A DNA stretch of 64,000 nucleotides from Rhizobiales bacterium Ga0077545 (GCA_001464335.1 LNEV01000015.1:110989-174988), one strand, 5' to 3'. Positions 1 to 8,240 are shown, counted from the stretch's first letter. Numbers and translations are program-made. The notes: generated by a model from the sequence alone, not told the origin.

Positions 1-173
1 ACAGGGCGCGCCGGACGGGCCCGCGACCAGCCAAGCTCGATGGCGCGGTTGCGGACGGTGATGTCGCTGACGCCCATGAGACGACCGAGTTCCTGAAGGC
101 TGGTGCCGCTTTCGTAGAGCGGGCGGGCACGTTCGAGGATTTCGGGAGGGATGTTGATTTTCGGAGGAGCCAT
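1..173 (-). CDS. HTH-domain protein, N-terminal fragment (runs off the left edge)
   Basis: Reading leftward from ATG at 173 gives 57 codons without a stop before the window ends, so only the N-terminus is present. After a short basic/proline start, residues of about 20-50 (YESGTSLQELGRLMGVSDIT followed by a VRNRA helix) read as a helix-turn-helix of the resolvase/terminase-small-subunit type, so DNA binding is the likely role. The gene has a well-formed promoter whose predicted transcription start coincides with the ATG, giving a leaderless message. What the protein does beyond binding DNA cannot be told from the fragment. It could be a small regulator or part of a mobile element. Confidence 0.6.
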   Translation of the reverse strand, partial: MAPPKINIPPEILERARPLYESGTSLQELGRLMGVSDITVRNRAIELGWSRARPARP

Positions 174-175
174 AT

Positions 176-216
176 AGGAATATTAGCAGGAACCTCCCTC
201 GATGTCAAGGAATATT
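176..216. promoter_or_regulatory. Direct repeat AGGAATATT flanking the promoter, candidate operator
   Basis: AGGAATATT occurs at 176-184, over the -10 box and next to the start codon, and again at 208-216, immediately upstream of the -35 box. The two copies are 32 bases apart, about three helical turns, so a dimeric protein could occupy both on one face of the DNA. Autoregulation by the HTH product is an inference. Confidence 0.4.
180..208 (-). promoter_or_regulatory. Sigma-70-type promoter of the truncated HTH gene
   Basis: On the minus strand TTGACA (208-203) is followed after exactly 17 bases by TAATAT (185-180). The predicted start point, 7 bases below the -10 box, is the A of the ATG at 173, so the transcript would carry no leader. 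The perfect -35 box and ideal spacer make this one of the clearest promoters in the window. Confidence 0.65.
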
Positions 217-317
217 TACCTTTCTCGACCTCCACGACACCGCCCTGCCGCCCCGGCACAGCGCGTTGCCCTTTCACAACATTCTGTTTTCAACTCACCG
301 CCACCGGGCGCGCTGCC

Positions 318-707
318 TTGAAAATGCCTGTTCCGCCGTGCCCTGATCCGGATATGGGCAGGACGCGCACCAGCATCTTCTCGGCAAAGTTCGGACGGGC
401 ACTCGTTGCGCTCGTCTGCGCCTGCGCGCTCACGATCGGCGTTGCCGGCCTCAGCCAGGCGCGCGGCGCGAAGGGCACGCAGCACACCGGCTCCTCCCCC
501 ATTCTCATCATGGTGCAGCCCGCGACGGCGCACGCGCCCGCCGCCATCTGCCCCTATGCCCTGCTGATCACCGTCCAGGTGACGAAGCAGGAAAGCTTTT
601 CCTGCCCGGGCGCCGAGATCGACGCGGTGAGCTACACGCTCTCCGACGAGATCGCGCCCTCCCCGCTCACTTACGGCACGCCTTTCCGGCCTCCGAGAAC
701 GGCCTGA
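318..707 (+). CDS. Hypothetical exported protein
   Basis: The frame codes for 129 residues with a codon pattern rich in G/C third positions like that of its neighbours. An internal ATG at 354 is the more natural start, because it places a basic stretch (GRTRTSIFSAKFGR) directly before a hydrophobic core and an LSQA cleavage site, a typical Sec signal peptide. The mature part, about 80 residues, contains two cysteines that could form a disulfide and no motif I recognise. It lies 43 bases upstream of the L,D-transpeptidase gene and may be transcribed with it. The opposite strand also has a long open frame here, but the signal peptide favours this strand. Confidence 0.45.
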   Translation: MKMPVPPCPDPDMGRTRTSIFSAKFGRALVALVCACALTIGVAGLSQARGAKGTQHTGSSPILIMVQPATAHAPAAICPYALLITVQVTKQESFSCPGAEIDAVSYTLSDEIAPSPLTYGTPFRPPRTA

Positions 708-750
708 CGTCTTTTCGTCAGTTTCCGTTTTCATTTCAGGAGTGCCAAGA

Positions 751-1431
751 ATGACCCGCACCTATGTGCCGGTGGCGAACACGATGTCGCGCCGCCTTTT
801 CCTTGCCGGGCTTGCGACCTCGCTCGCCGCCTGCCAGCAGACCGTTTCGAACACGCCGCAGCCGGAGACCGCGCTGCCGCGCTTTGCGGAGCTTTACCCG
901 CCGCTGCCGAACGAGCCCTACCCCATTCCCGGCGTGCCGCGGGGCGCCATTCCGGCGCAATATGTACGCCAGCAGGTGGATTATGCGACGGCCGAGCCGC
1001 CCGGCACCATCGTCGTCGATCCGGGCGCGAAATATCTCTATCTCGTGCAGACCGGCGGCACGGCCATGCGCTATGGCGTCGGTGTCGGCCGCGAAGGCTT
1101 CGGCTGGAATGGCGCGGCGAGCATTCTGATGAAGCGCGAATGGCCGCGCTGGACGCCGCCCGCCGAAATGATCGTGCGCCAGCCCGAGCTCGAACAATAC
1201 CGCAACGGCATGGAGCCGGGCCTGCAGAACCCGCTCGGGGCCCGCGCGCTCTATCTGTTCCAGGGCGGCAAGGACACGCTCTACCGGCTGCACGGCACGA
1301 ACGAGCCGCGCTCCATCGGCAGCAATGTCTCCTCCGGCTGCGTGCGCCTCGTGAACCAGGACATCATCGATCTGTATGAACGCACGCCGCGCGGAACGCG
1401 CGTCGTCGTGCTGCCCACGGTCATGGCCTGA
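751..1431 (+). CDS. L,D-transpeptidase family lipoprotein (YkuD domain)
   Basis: This 226-residue protein would cross-link peptidoglycan stems or attach proteins to them in the periplasm. The start at 751 is chosen because AGGAG lies 8 bases upstream; a GTG at 742 is too close to it. The N-terminus has a Tat-like SRRLFLAG stretch and an LAAC lipobox with Cys28 as the lipidation site. The YkuD catalytic block is complete: His181 in HGTNEP, then a Ser-Ser-Gly-Cys-Val-Arg motif with nucleophile Cys197. A WPRWTPP motif upstream is typical of this alphaproteobacterial branch. A family of several such enzymes per genome is usual in Hyphomicrobiales, which rely on L,D cross-links; a second member lies at 32 kb. 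Confidence 0.9.
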   Translation: MTRTYVPVANTMSRRLFLAGLATSLAACQQTVSNTPQPETALPRFAELYPPLPNEPYPIPGVPRGAIPAQYVRQQVDYATAEPPGTIVVDPGAKYLYLVQTGGTAMRYGVGVGREGFGWNGAASILMKREWPRWTPPAEMIVRQPELEQYRNGMEPGLQNPLGARALYLFQGGKDTLYRLHGTNEPRSIGSNVSSGCVRLVNQDIIDLYERTPRGTRVVVLPTVMA

Positions 1432-1447
1432 CGGGTGCTGTGCTGAC

Positions 1448-1476
1448 AAAAAAGCCGGGCGGTTCTGCCGCCCGGC
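1448..1476 (-). terminator. Rho-independent terminator of the motA/motB-like pair
   Basis: A 9-bp GC-only stem (GCCGGGCGG, 1454-1462, with CCGCCCGGC, 1468-1476) and a 5-base loop is followed on the minus strand by six T residues (1453-1448). It sits 10 bases beyond the stop codon at 1486. Confidence 0.85.
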
Positions 1477-1485
1477 AGGCGCGCA

Positions 1486-2289
1486 TCACAGCTCCGGCGG
1501 GACCGGGCCGTCCTTGACGTGAAGCAGGAGATCGATGCGCCTGTTCGACGGCAGATAGGGGTTGTCCGGATAAAGCGGCTCGCGCATGCCGCGGCCGATG
1601 ACGCCCCGGAAGGCCTGAGGCGCAATGCCGGATTCGGCAAGGATCGCGCGCACGGATTCGGCGCGCTGGCCGGTCAGAAGCCAGGACTGGGTGTCGTTCT
1701 GCGATTCCGCGACGGCCGAGGCATGGCCCACCACCGTCATCTCACCGGGGAAATTCGCGATCAGCGGGCCGAGCTTTCGCAGAGCCTCCGCGACGCGCGT
1801 GTAGGGCTCCGCCGAGTTGACGGGGAACATCGAGCGCCCGTCCTGATCGGCGAGCTGGATCGCGATGCCGTCCTCGGTGTCGCGGACGACGAGATGGCCG
1901 CGCAGTTCGGCCAGCGCGTTCTCCTGCCACACCGCCTGCGAAATGGCGGCGACGATGACGGCAAGGCGCTTGTCGCGCTCGGCAATCGGTGTCGCGGGCG
2001 GGCGCGGCGCGGGATCGTCCGTATCGGGAATTTCGGTTTGAGGCGACACGCTCTTCGTGGCCTCGCGCACGAGCGAGCCGTCAAGCTCGATGACACCGGC
2101 CTGCTGGCGCGTCGTGCTGACGCCGAACGCTTCCTTCATGGACCCCGACACGGCCTGAAGCTTCTGCTTGTCCTGGATCGAAAAGCTGATCAGCAGCACG
2201 AAAAAGCACACGAGCAGCGACATGAGATCGGCAAAGGTGACGACCCACTCAGGTGCTCCGGCGAGAATGCCCTGTTTGCGGCGTGCCAT
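1486..2289 (-). CDS. MotB-like protein with OmpA peptidoglycan-binding domain
   Basis: The 267-residue protein has the two parts of a stator B subunit. A single transmembrane helix at about residues 16-38 starts with TFADLM, and Asp21 matches the proton-carrying aspartate of MotB. A C-terminal OmpA-like domain (about 130-260) ends with PSNRRIDLLLH, the usual peptidoglycan contact region. Its gene follows the MotA-like gene after 7 bases. Together they would form an ion-driven complex anchored to the cell wall. No flagellar structural gene is nearby, so whether it drives a flagellum or another envelope machine is open. The product resembles the other MotB-like protein at 44.7-45.5 kb more than the one at 17 kb. 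Confidence 0.85.
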   Translation of the reverse strand: MARRKQGILAGAPEWVVTFADLMSLLVCFFVLLISFSIQDKQKLQAVSGSMKEAFGVSTTRQQAGVIELDGSLVREATKSVSPQTEIPDTDDPAPRPPATPIAERDKRLAVIVAAISQAVWQENALAELRGHLVVRDTEDGIAIQLADQDGRSMFPVNSAEPYTRVAEALRKLGPLIANFPGEMTVVGHASAVAESQNDTQSWLLTGQRAESVRAILAESGIAPQAFRGVIGRGMREPLYPDNPYLPSNRRIDLLLHVKDGPVPPEL

Positions 2290-2296
2290 CGCGTCC

Positions 2297-3058
2297 TCAG
2301 GCCGCCAGCTGTTCGCGGTGCTTTTCGGGCAGATAGGTCATCAGCAGTTCGCGGATCATCGCCGGGCTTCGCGCGTCGCGCAGCTGAAGCACGCCGTCGA
2401 TGATGAGCGACTGGAGAACCTCTTCGGCTTCGGCCTTGGCGCCGAGCTTTTCGGCGATCGGCAGCGCAACGATGTTCGCAACGACCGCGCCATACAAGGT
2501 TGTAAGGATCGCCACCGCCATTGCCGGGCCGATCTTCGAGGGATCGTCCATCGAGCCCAGCATCTGCACGAGGCCGACCAGCGTGCCGATCATGCCGAAC
2601 GCCGGAGCCGCATCGCCGATGGCCTTGAACACGCGCTGCCCCTCCGACAGGCGCCCGATATACTGGTCGCGGTCGAGCTTCATCGCCTCGCGGATGAAAT
2701 CGGCCTCATAGCCGTCGGCAACGTATTGCACGCCCTTGGCGAGGAATTTGTGGGAGATTTTGGCTTCTTCGAGCGCCAGCGGGCCGTTGCGGCGCATCAG
2801 ATCGGCAAGCTCGCTGATCTCGCTGACGATCTCGACGGGCGTGAACTTCTTGTGCCGGAGCGCCGAGCGCCCGCCGATATAGAGCGACTGGAGCACGCCT
2901 TTCAGCGGGAACCGTATAAGTACGGCAGCAGCGCCACCGCCAAACACGATGAGAAAGGACGGAATATCGATGAAGCCGGCTGCGTTTCCACCGAGGAAGA
3001 TCGCAACCCCAACGACACCGAGGCCGACGGCGATGCCGCCGATCGTCGCTAAATCCAC
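2297..3058 (-). CDS. MotA/TolQ/ExbB-type proton channel protein
   Basis: The A subunit of the stator-like pair, 253 residues from a GTG at 3058 preceded by a G-rich stretch. MotA-family features include two N-terminal helices (about 5-25 and 30-50), a long cytoplasmic loop with basic and acidic residues, and the paired helices beginning PAFGMIGTLVGLVQM at about 165 and ALPIAEKLG at about 205. The two-helix/loop/two-helix layout is that of MotA rather than of three-helix ExbB. It is followed directly by its MotB-like partner. The start is uncertain: an in-frame upstream extension to 3118 exists but lacks family similarity. Confidence 0.85.
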   Translation of the reverse strand: MDLATIGGIAVGLGVVGVAIFLGGNAAGFIDIPSFLIVFGGGAAAVLIRFPLKGVLQSLYIGGRSALRHKKFTPVEIVSEISELADLMRRNGPLALEEAKISHKFLAKGVQYVADGYEADFIREAMKLDRDQYIGRLSEGQRVFKAIGDAAPAFGMIGTLVGLVQMLGSMDDPSKIGPAMAVAILTTLYGAVVANIVALPIAEKLGAKAEAEEVLQSLIIDGVLQLRDARSPAMIRELLMTYLPEKHREQLAA

Positions 3059-3245
3059 TACAGCCCCCACACCAACGCAACTGTTACATGTCCTGCGCAG
3101 ACGCAGGCCCGTTTTCACGGGTCGTGGGGTGTAACTATCAGTGCTGGCTTAAGATTGCGTTATGGAGGAAGGAACGCTGCGATTGTAGGGCGCGGCGTTG
3201 GGCGCTTTCGGCGGAACCGCGCGGGCCCCGCCGCCGTTGACGCGC

Positions 3246-3569
3246 ATGGCCTCGCCCGTCGGCACATTCCTGACGAAGATCGGCACGCTGACCGCGCGGC
3301 CCGAAGCCTTTCTCGTCGTGCTCGGCTATGTCGGCCTGTGGGCCGTCATCGAGCCCGACACGCTCGACTGGCACGGCGCGGCGACAATCGCGACATGGCT
3401 GATGACCCTCGTCATCCAGCGCTCCGAACACCGCGACACCCAGGCGCTTCACGCCAAGATCGACGAGCTTCTGCGCAACAACGCAAAGGCGGATTCAAAC
3501 CTCACCCATGTCGATGAGGACGAGCCGGAAGAGGTGGAAAAGGAGCGCGAGGCCCGCGACGTGCCCTGA
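3246..3569 (+). CDS. Low-affinity iron permease family protein
   Basis: A 107-residue membrane protein related to the low-affinity Fe/Cu permease family (PF04120). Two hydrophobic helices (about residues 15-34 and 45-62) are followed by the family signature VIQRSEHRDTQALHAKIDEL, in which the usual IQNTQNRD is changed to IQRSEHRD. The C-terminus is acidic, with many Glu and Asp residues. The ATG at 3246 is preferred; a TTG at 3198 would add 16 residues. Despite the family name, iron transport has not been well shown for bacterial members. It faces a ferritin-like DUF892 gene across a shared hairpin, a weak hint of a metal link. Confidence 0.75.
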   Translation: MASPVGTFLTKIGTLTARPEAFLVVLGYVGLWAVIEPDTLDWHGAATIATWLMTLVIQRSEHRDTQALHAKIDELLRNNAKADSNLTHVDEDEPEEVEKEREARDVP

Positions 3570-3587
3570 GGCTGTTCCAAAGCGAGG

Positions 3588-3614
3588 GAGGCCCGGCGGC
3601 AAGCGCCGGGCCTC
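3588..3614. terminator. Hairpin between converging genes
   Basis: An 11-bp perfect stem (GAGGCCCGGCG, 3588-3598, with CGCCGGGCCTC, 3604-3614) and a 5-base loop lies between the stops of the iron-permease-like gene and the DUF892 gene. There is no T run on either side, so it may be a weak or factor-aided terminator. Confidence 0.5.
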
Positions 3615-3620
3615 GTGGTT

Positions 3621-4124
3621 TCAGGCCGCGCGGCGGTTGACGCCGGTCTCGGCCAGTTTAGACAGCTTCCGGTCGGTCGCGTCCTCTTCCTTGAGCGTCA
3701 TTTCGAGCGGCGCCACGAGCGCGTCGTAGCCGAGCGCCTTGGCCCATGCGATCAGCGTACCGTAGCGCGTGATCTCGTAATGCTCGACCGCCTGCGCCAG
3801 CGCGATCAGCGCCGCGTCCAGGACCTCCTTGTCCTCGACATTGCCGATGACATGCTTGGCTTCCTTCAGGATGCCGTCGATGGCCTCGCAATCGACGCCC
3901 TCGGCAGGCTTGCCGTAATCGGCGAAAACCTGCTCAAGGCGCTTGATATGACCTTCGGTCTCGCGCAGATGCTGCGTGAAGCCGGCCTTGAGGTCGCTGT
4001 TCGTCGCCTTCTCCGCCATCGTCGGCAGATTCTTGGCGATCTGCTGTTCGGCGTAATAGATGTCCTGCAGCGTGTGCAGGAACAGATCGTCCATCGTCTT
4101 GATGTCTTTCGAAAACAGGCCCAT
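3621..4124 (-). CDS. DUF892 (YciE/YciF) ferritin-like protein
   Basis: The 167-residue protein matches the DUF892 family, which folds as a four-helix ferritin-like bundle. It starts MGLFSKDIKTMDDLFLHTLQ and has the family helices YYAEQQIAKNLP, HLRETEGHIKRLEQVF and VEHYEITRYGTLIAWAKALG; the Glu and His residues in these are the probable di-metal ligands. Members are commonly induced by osmotic or general stress and sit near stress genes; the precise reaction is not established. The next gene on the strand is a zinc alcohol dehydrogenase whose stop lies 46 bases upstream, so the two may be cotranscribed. Confidence 0.88.
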   Translation of the reverse strand: MGLFSKDIKTMDDLFLHTLQDIYYAEQQIAKNLPTMAEKATNSDLKAGFTQHLRETEGHIKRLEQVFADYGKPAEGVDCEAIDGILKEAKHVIGNVEDKEVLDAALIALAQAVEHYEITRYGTLIAWAKALGYDALVAPLEMTLKEEDATDRKLSKLAETGVNRRAA

Positions 4125-4170
4125 GGCCCTTCCTCCTGCGTGTTTGTCGCCCCCCCGGAATTTCTTGTGC

Positions 4171-5340
4171 CTACGCTTTCATCACCACCTTGATGCAGCC
4201 ATCCTCCTTGTTCATGAAGGGGTCGAACATGGCCGGGCCGTCTTCGAGCGAAACGGTGTGCGTAATGACGAAGCTGGGATCGATCTCGCCTTCGGCGATG
4301 CGGTTGAGAAGCTCTTCCGCATAGCGATTGACATGCGTCTGGCCGGTGCGGATCGTCAGGCCCTTGTTCATGATCGCGCCGAACGGAATCTTGTCGACGA
4401 GGCCGCCATACACGCCGGGGATCGAGACGGTCCCGCCGGGGCGGCAGACATAGAACATCTCGCGCAGCACATGCGGGCGGTCGCTTTCGAGCATCACCGC
4501 CTGCTTGACGCGGTCGTAGATGGAATCGAGCGAGCGCGTCGTGTCCGCTTCGAGGCCGACGGCGTCGATGCATTTGTCCGGGCCCTTGAACCCCGTCAGT
4601 TCGTTGATGCGCTCGAGCACGTCCTCCTCATCGTAATTGATCGGGATGGCACCCGATTGCGCGGCGAGCGCGAGCCGCTCGGGCACCTTGTCGATGACGA
4701 AGACTTTTTCGGCCCCCAAAAGGAAGGCGCTCTTGACGCAGAACTGGCCGACCGGCCCGGCGCCCCAGACGCCGACCCAATCCGTCGGCTGGATGTCGCA
4801 ATTGACGGCAGCCTGCCAGCCGGTCGTGAAGATGTCGCCGAGAAACAGGACCTGCTCGTCCGCGAAACCGTTGGGGATCTTGATCGGCGAGACGTCCGCA
4901 TAGGGCACGCGTACATATTCCGCCCAGCCGCCCGAATAGCCGCCGGTGATGTGCGAATAGCCGAACATGCCCGCGCCCGCATGTCCGAAGAACTTGTCGC
5001 CGAGATCCTTGCGGCGGTTCGACACTTCACAGGCCGCCCAGTTCTGGCGACGGCATTGCTCGCATTCGCCGCAGGAGATCGTGAAGGGCACGACGACGCG
5101 GTCGCCGACCTTGAGCTTCTTGTTGTCCGCCCCGACCTCGACCACCTCGCCCATGAATTCATGGCCCATGATGTCGCCCTTTTCCATGGTCGGGACGAAA
5201 CCGTTGTAAAGATGAAGATCGGAGCCGCAGATCGCACAACTGGTCATCTTGATGATGCAGTCGCGGCCGTGCTCGATCCGAGGGTCGGGAACCTGCTCGC
5301 AGCGGATATCCTTCTTGCCGTGATAGACGAGCGCACGCAT
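4171..5340 (-). CDS. Zinc-dependent alcohol dehydrogenase (formaldehyde-dehydrogenase-like)
   Basis: A 389-residue medium-chain dehydrogenase. Catalytic zinc ligands are visible: Cys38 in CAICGSDLH, then the GHEFMGEVVEVG motif. The structural zinc site has its four cysteines in CGECEQCRRQNWAAC. The NAD-binding fold carries GVWGAGPVGQF followed by FVIDKVPERL. The insert around residue 115-140 and overall length fit the branch that includes glutathione-independent formaldehyde dehydrogenase and threonine-dehydrogenase-like enzymes. The substrate cannot be fixed from sequence. Start at the ATG at 5340, where family similarity begins. It probably shares a transcript with the DUF892 gene. Confidence 0.88.
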   Translation of the reverse strand: MRALVYHGKKDIRCEQVPDPRIEHGRDCIIKMTSCAICGSDLHLYNGFVPTMEKGDIMGHEFMGEVVEVGADNKKLKVGDRVVVPFTISCGECEQCRRQNWAACEVSNRRKDLGDKFFGHAGAGMFGYSHITGGYSGGWAEYVRVPYADVSPIKIPNGFADEQVLFLGDIFTTGWQAAVNCDIQPTDWVGVWGAGPVGQFCVKSAFLLGAEKVFVIDKVPERLALAAQSGAIPINYDEEDVLERINELTGFKGPDKCIDAVGLEADTTRSLDSIYDRVKQAVMLESDRPHVLREMFYVCRPGGTVSIPGVYGGLVDKIPFGAIMNKGLTIRTGQTHVNRYAEELLNRIAEGEIDPSFVITHTVSLEDGPAMFDPFMNKEDGCIKVVMKA

Positions 5341-5615
5341 GGGCCGTTCCAGTCGGAGTGGGTGTGGTGTGCGTGTCCAACAGGCCGCGCCGGACTTTCG
5401 TTCCACCTTCCCACGCCGGAGAACCGCGCATGCGATATGTACGTCGCGCGGGCGCGCATCGGAAAAAAAGCGATCTCAGCGGGATTGCCAACGGCGCATC
5501 ACCGCGCGTTCAGCGGCTTGTCGCTTCCACGCGCCGGACGATGTAGGGGCAACGGAAATGGATACGCGCGCATTGCGGCACGGCGAACGCGCAATCCGCG
5601 TTCAACCGGCGAAGG

Positions 5616-6839
5616 TCAGGCCGCGCGGGAGCCCTTGGCTTTCGGCTTGAGGCCCTTTGCCGCTTTGAGCAGCGCACGGGCGGCAGAAATCGCCTTTTCC
5701 TTCGTGCTCTGTTTCGGCTGTTCGGCGGGAGCCGGTGCCTTGGCCGGAATCTTGGCGGCGGGAACCTCGGCGGCCACCGGAGCTACAGGCGGGGCTACCG
5801 GCGCCGGATCGGCCGGCGTCTTGGCAGCCGGCTTCGCGGCGACCTTCGGTTTGACGGCAGAGACCTTGGCCTTGGATTTTGTCTCCGCCTTTGGCGTCAC
5901 GGCGGCCTTGGACGCTTTGACAGGCCCTTTAGCGACCGGAGCTTCGGCCTTGGCGACGGGCTTTTCAGACTTCGCCTTGGTTACGCCCGGCTTGGCAGCG
6001 GGTTTGTCCGCCGCGAGCGTCGCCGCAGGGGCCTTGAGTTTGGCTGCCGCTTTCTGCGGAGCGGGTTCGGCAGGAAGGCCGGCTTTCACCTTGGCCGCCT
6101 TGACGGCAACGGGCGCGGCCGGTTTCACGGGCTCGGCCTTTGCCTTGCCCTTCGGTGCAATCTTGTCCGGTTCGGCCGGAACGGCCGCGACGGTCTTCGC
6201 CTTGGCGCTCTTCGTGCTTTTCGGCGGAATTTCCCCAATCGCAGCACTGGCCACGACCTCGGCGACCTCGACCGGCTTCGACTTCCGTGCCTTGGCGGCG
6301 GGCTTTTCGGCGACGGCGGCCTCGCCATCAGACGCGGACGCGGCCTGGGCGAGCTTTCGCTTTTCGGCCATTTTCAGGGCTGCGGCCCGCACATCGGCTT
6401 TCGTGCCTTTGGCGCGGGACTTGGCAGCCGCCTTTGCGGCCTCAAGAATACGCTCGGCGGCAGCGGCTTCCGCTTTCAGGCGAAGCTCCCGCAATTCGGC
6501 GGTGCGGCGCGCAATCGTTTCGCGCTCATCGATGTATTCGCGCCAGGCCGAGCGGGCCTCGGCGTCGCGTTCCTCCTGCTCGCGCAGACGGCGTGCACGC
6601 GTTTCCTCGGCGGTTTCGGCCGCCGGCTGGCCTGCGTTTTCGGCGTGCAAAGCAAGGATTTCGCCTTCGGTCACAACCCTTTCATGCCCGTCGGCCTCGG
6701 CGGCGACGGTGTATTGAGGCTCGCCGGCCGGACTTTCAGGCAGATGCGCCGTGATGCGGTAAGGCCCGCGCGCCGTCTTGTGCGGAGCCCGCGCGAGATC
6801 GATCCGCGCGCCGAGGGGATAGGTGTGATGCGACTGCAT
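5616..6839 (-). CDS. Ala/Lys/Pro-rich histone-H1-like protein with conserved N-terminal domain
   Basis: The 407-residue product has three parts. Residues 1-65 (YPLGARIDLA...GPYRITAHLPE...PQYTVAAEADGHERVVTEGE) resemble a small alphaproteobacterial protein usually found alone. Residues 70-160 are charged and predicted helical (EETRARRLREQEERDAEA). The rest, about 240 residues, is built from Ala, Lys, Pro and Val (KPAAKPGVTKAK type), like eukaryotic H1 tails and bacterial AlgP. The basic tail suggests nucleic acid binding, but that is an inference. Start at 6839 is chosen because the N-terminal domain begins there. The 275 bases upstream of the neighbouring dehydrogenase start (5341-5615) show no gene. 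Confidence 0.7.
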   Translation of the reverse strand: MQSHHTYPLGARIDLARAPHKTARGPYRITAHLPESPAGEPQYTVAAEADGHERVVTEGEILALHAENAGQPAAETAEETRARRLREQEERDAEARSAWREYIDERETIARRTAELRELRLKAEAAAAERILEAAKAAAKSRAKGTKADVRAAALKMAEKRKLAQAASASDGEAAVAEKPAAKARKSKPVEVAEVVASAAIGEIPPKSTKSAKAKTVAAVPAEPDKIAPKGKAKAEPVKPAAPVAVKAAKVKAGLPAEPAPQKAAAKLKAPAATLAADKPAAKPGVTKAKSEKPVAKAEAPVAKGPVKASKAAVTPKAETKSKAKVSAVKPKVAAKPAAKTPADPAPVAPPVAPVAAEVPAAKIPAKAPAPAEQPKQSTKEKAISAARALLKAAKGLKPKAKGSRAA

Positions 6840-7090
6840 AGTCCTGCGAATATAGGCCGCATCGGCCTGAAATCCAGTTAATATTGCGAACAAATTCCTT
6901 AATCACGCCGGTAAACCGTCATTATCACTAACGGTAAAGTGCGAGAGCTGAACGTTTATTCAGGAAAAAATACCCCCGGAGGCGTGAACCCGCCCCGCCG
7001 TACATCCGACCAACGGGCACAGGGACAGGCAACCGGCACACCGCCGGCCCGCGCTCCCCCTCCCCCGGGAGGCACCGAAGGACGGACCCC

Positions 7091-7414
7091 ATGCTTAAGA
7101 TGCTCACCCTCACCGCTGTTGCGGCCTCGCTCGCCCTCTCGGCTCCCGCCATGGCGTTTCCGAACGGGCCGAAGAATGTTCAGAACGTGCCGCAGCCGAA
7201 ACTGCCCGGCCCGATGAAGCCCGGCGTTTTCAAGCTGCCGCCGAAGCCCGGCCCGAAAGCCCCCAAGGGCGGCTTCAACAACGGCGCCGCCTTTGGCGCG
7301 CTGCTGGGCGTCGGCATCCTGACCGCCGCCGCCATTGCCGCCTCGGCCGACGACGAGGAATGCTGGCAGGAAGAGCGCGACGGCGACCTCGTCACGGTCT
7401 GCGTCGACCGGTAA
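7091..7414 (+). CDS. Small exported Pro-rich protein
   Basis: A 107-residue protein with a clear Sec signal peptide (MLKMLTLTAVAASLALSAPAMA) and cleavage after AMA. The mature part is Pro/Lys-rich up to about residue 65, then has a Gly/Ala hydrophobic segment (AAFGALLGVGILTAAAIAAS) that could insert in a membrane, and ends in an acidic stretch with two cysteines (EECWQEERDGDLVTVCVDR), a likely disulfide pair. I do not recognise the family. A separate promoter is likely because the gap of 250 bases upstream has no gene; GGAGGCACCGAAGGA lies before the ATG. Confidence 0.65.
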   Translation: MLKMLTLTAVAASLALSAPAMAFPNGPKNVQNVPQPKLPGPMKPGVFKLPPKPGPKAPKGGFNNGAAFGALLGVGILTAAAIAASADDEECWQEERDGDLVTVCVDR

Positions 7415-7531
7415 TCTTTGGTCCGCGTCTCTTCCGAAGCCGAAAGAGACGCACGGCCGGTCGAGGCCCGTCATCAATCCGTAATCGAACTGTCATACCT
7501 CGCACATAAACGGGGTGGCGGGCGGAGTGCG

Positions 7532-8161
7532 ATGGCGACGGTTCTCAATTATCTCATGATCCTGTCGTGGGTCGCGGCGGGGCTGTCGATCATCAGCGCC
7601 TTCGTGCGTACGATGATCCCACTGCGGATCATGTCGGTGTGGAGCAATGCCGCGAAATTCGGCTATGCGGCGGGCATCGGCTCCCTGCTCGGGCTCGTCG
7701 AATATGCCGTGCTGCTGCCGCTCAATCTTTACCGCCTGCACCAGATGCGCCAGCTCATCCGCTCGATCCGCAACGCGCAGGCGGGCGATTTCAACCACGA
7801 ATGGCTGGCGCCCTTCGCCACGACACGCCGCCTCGGCAGCGGCGAGATCGTCTTCCGCAAGGGCGATCCGGGCGATCGGCTTTATCTGCTGTCGAGCGGA
7901 CGTATCCTGTTTCAGGAGATCGGCATCGAGATCGGGTCCGGCACATTGTTCGGCGAGCTTGCCTTCTTCACCCGCGACGGCACGCGCACGCAGACCGCCG
8001 TCTGCCTCAGCGATTGCGAACTGTTGTCGATTACCGAAGACCGGCTCGAACAGCTCTATTTCCAGAACCCGCAATTCGGCTGGTATCTCATCAAGCTGAT
8101 CGCCCAGCGGCTGGTCGACAACGCCCAGCGCATGCAGGACGCACAAAAATCAAAAGTCTGA
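7532..8161 (+). CDS. Membrane protein with cyclic-nucleotide-binding domain (Popeye-like)
   Basis: The 209-residue protein has about three hydrophobic helices in residues 1-75 followed by a cyclic-nucleotide-binding domain (about 90-195) and no DNA-binding domain. The phosphate-binding cassette is intact: FGELAFFTRDGTRTQTAV has the Gly-Glu pair and the conserved Arg, so cAMP or cGMP binding is plausible. The layout of three membrane helices then a CNMP domain is that of Popeye-domain proteins and some bacterial relatives. The start at 7532 is chosen because GGCGGAG precedes it by 6 bases; the longer frame from 7418 adds unrelated sequence. Its effector function is unknown. Confidence 0.75.
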   Translation: MATVLNYLMILSWVAAGLSIISAFVRTMIPLRIMSVWSNAAKFGYAAGIGSLLGLVEYAVLLPLNLYRLHQMRQLIRSIRNAQAGDFNHEWLAPFATTRRLGSGEIVFRKGDPGDRLYLLSSGRILFQEIGIEIGSGTLFGELAFFTRDGTRTQTAVCLSDCELLSITEDRLEQLYFQNPQFGWYLIKLIAQRLVDNAQRMQDAQKSKV

Positions 8162-8240
8162 TCGCACGGAGTTTGACATCGGCAACGCCGCAGGCAACAT
8201 CAGGCGCCTTTTCGCCGACCCTGAGCCTGCGGAGCCGCCC

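Noticed and set aside
216..761. A minus-strand frame of 181 codons opposite the exported hypothetical protein
   Set aside because: Its product is Arg/Gly-rich without any signal or motif, whereas the plus strand has a clear signal peptide.
4060..6717. A plus-strand frame of 885 codons
   Set aside because: It runs across three minus-strand genes and the gap between them with no domain match. Its Ala/Thr/Ser/Leu repeats mirror the Lys/Ala-rich gene on the other strand.
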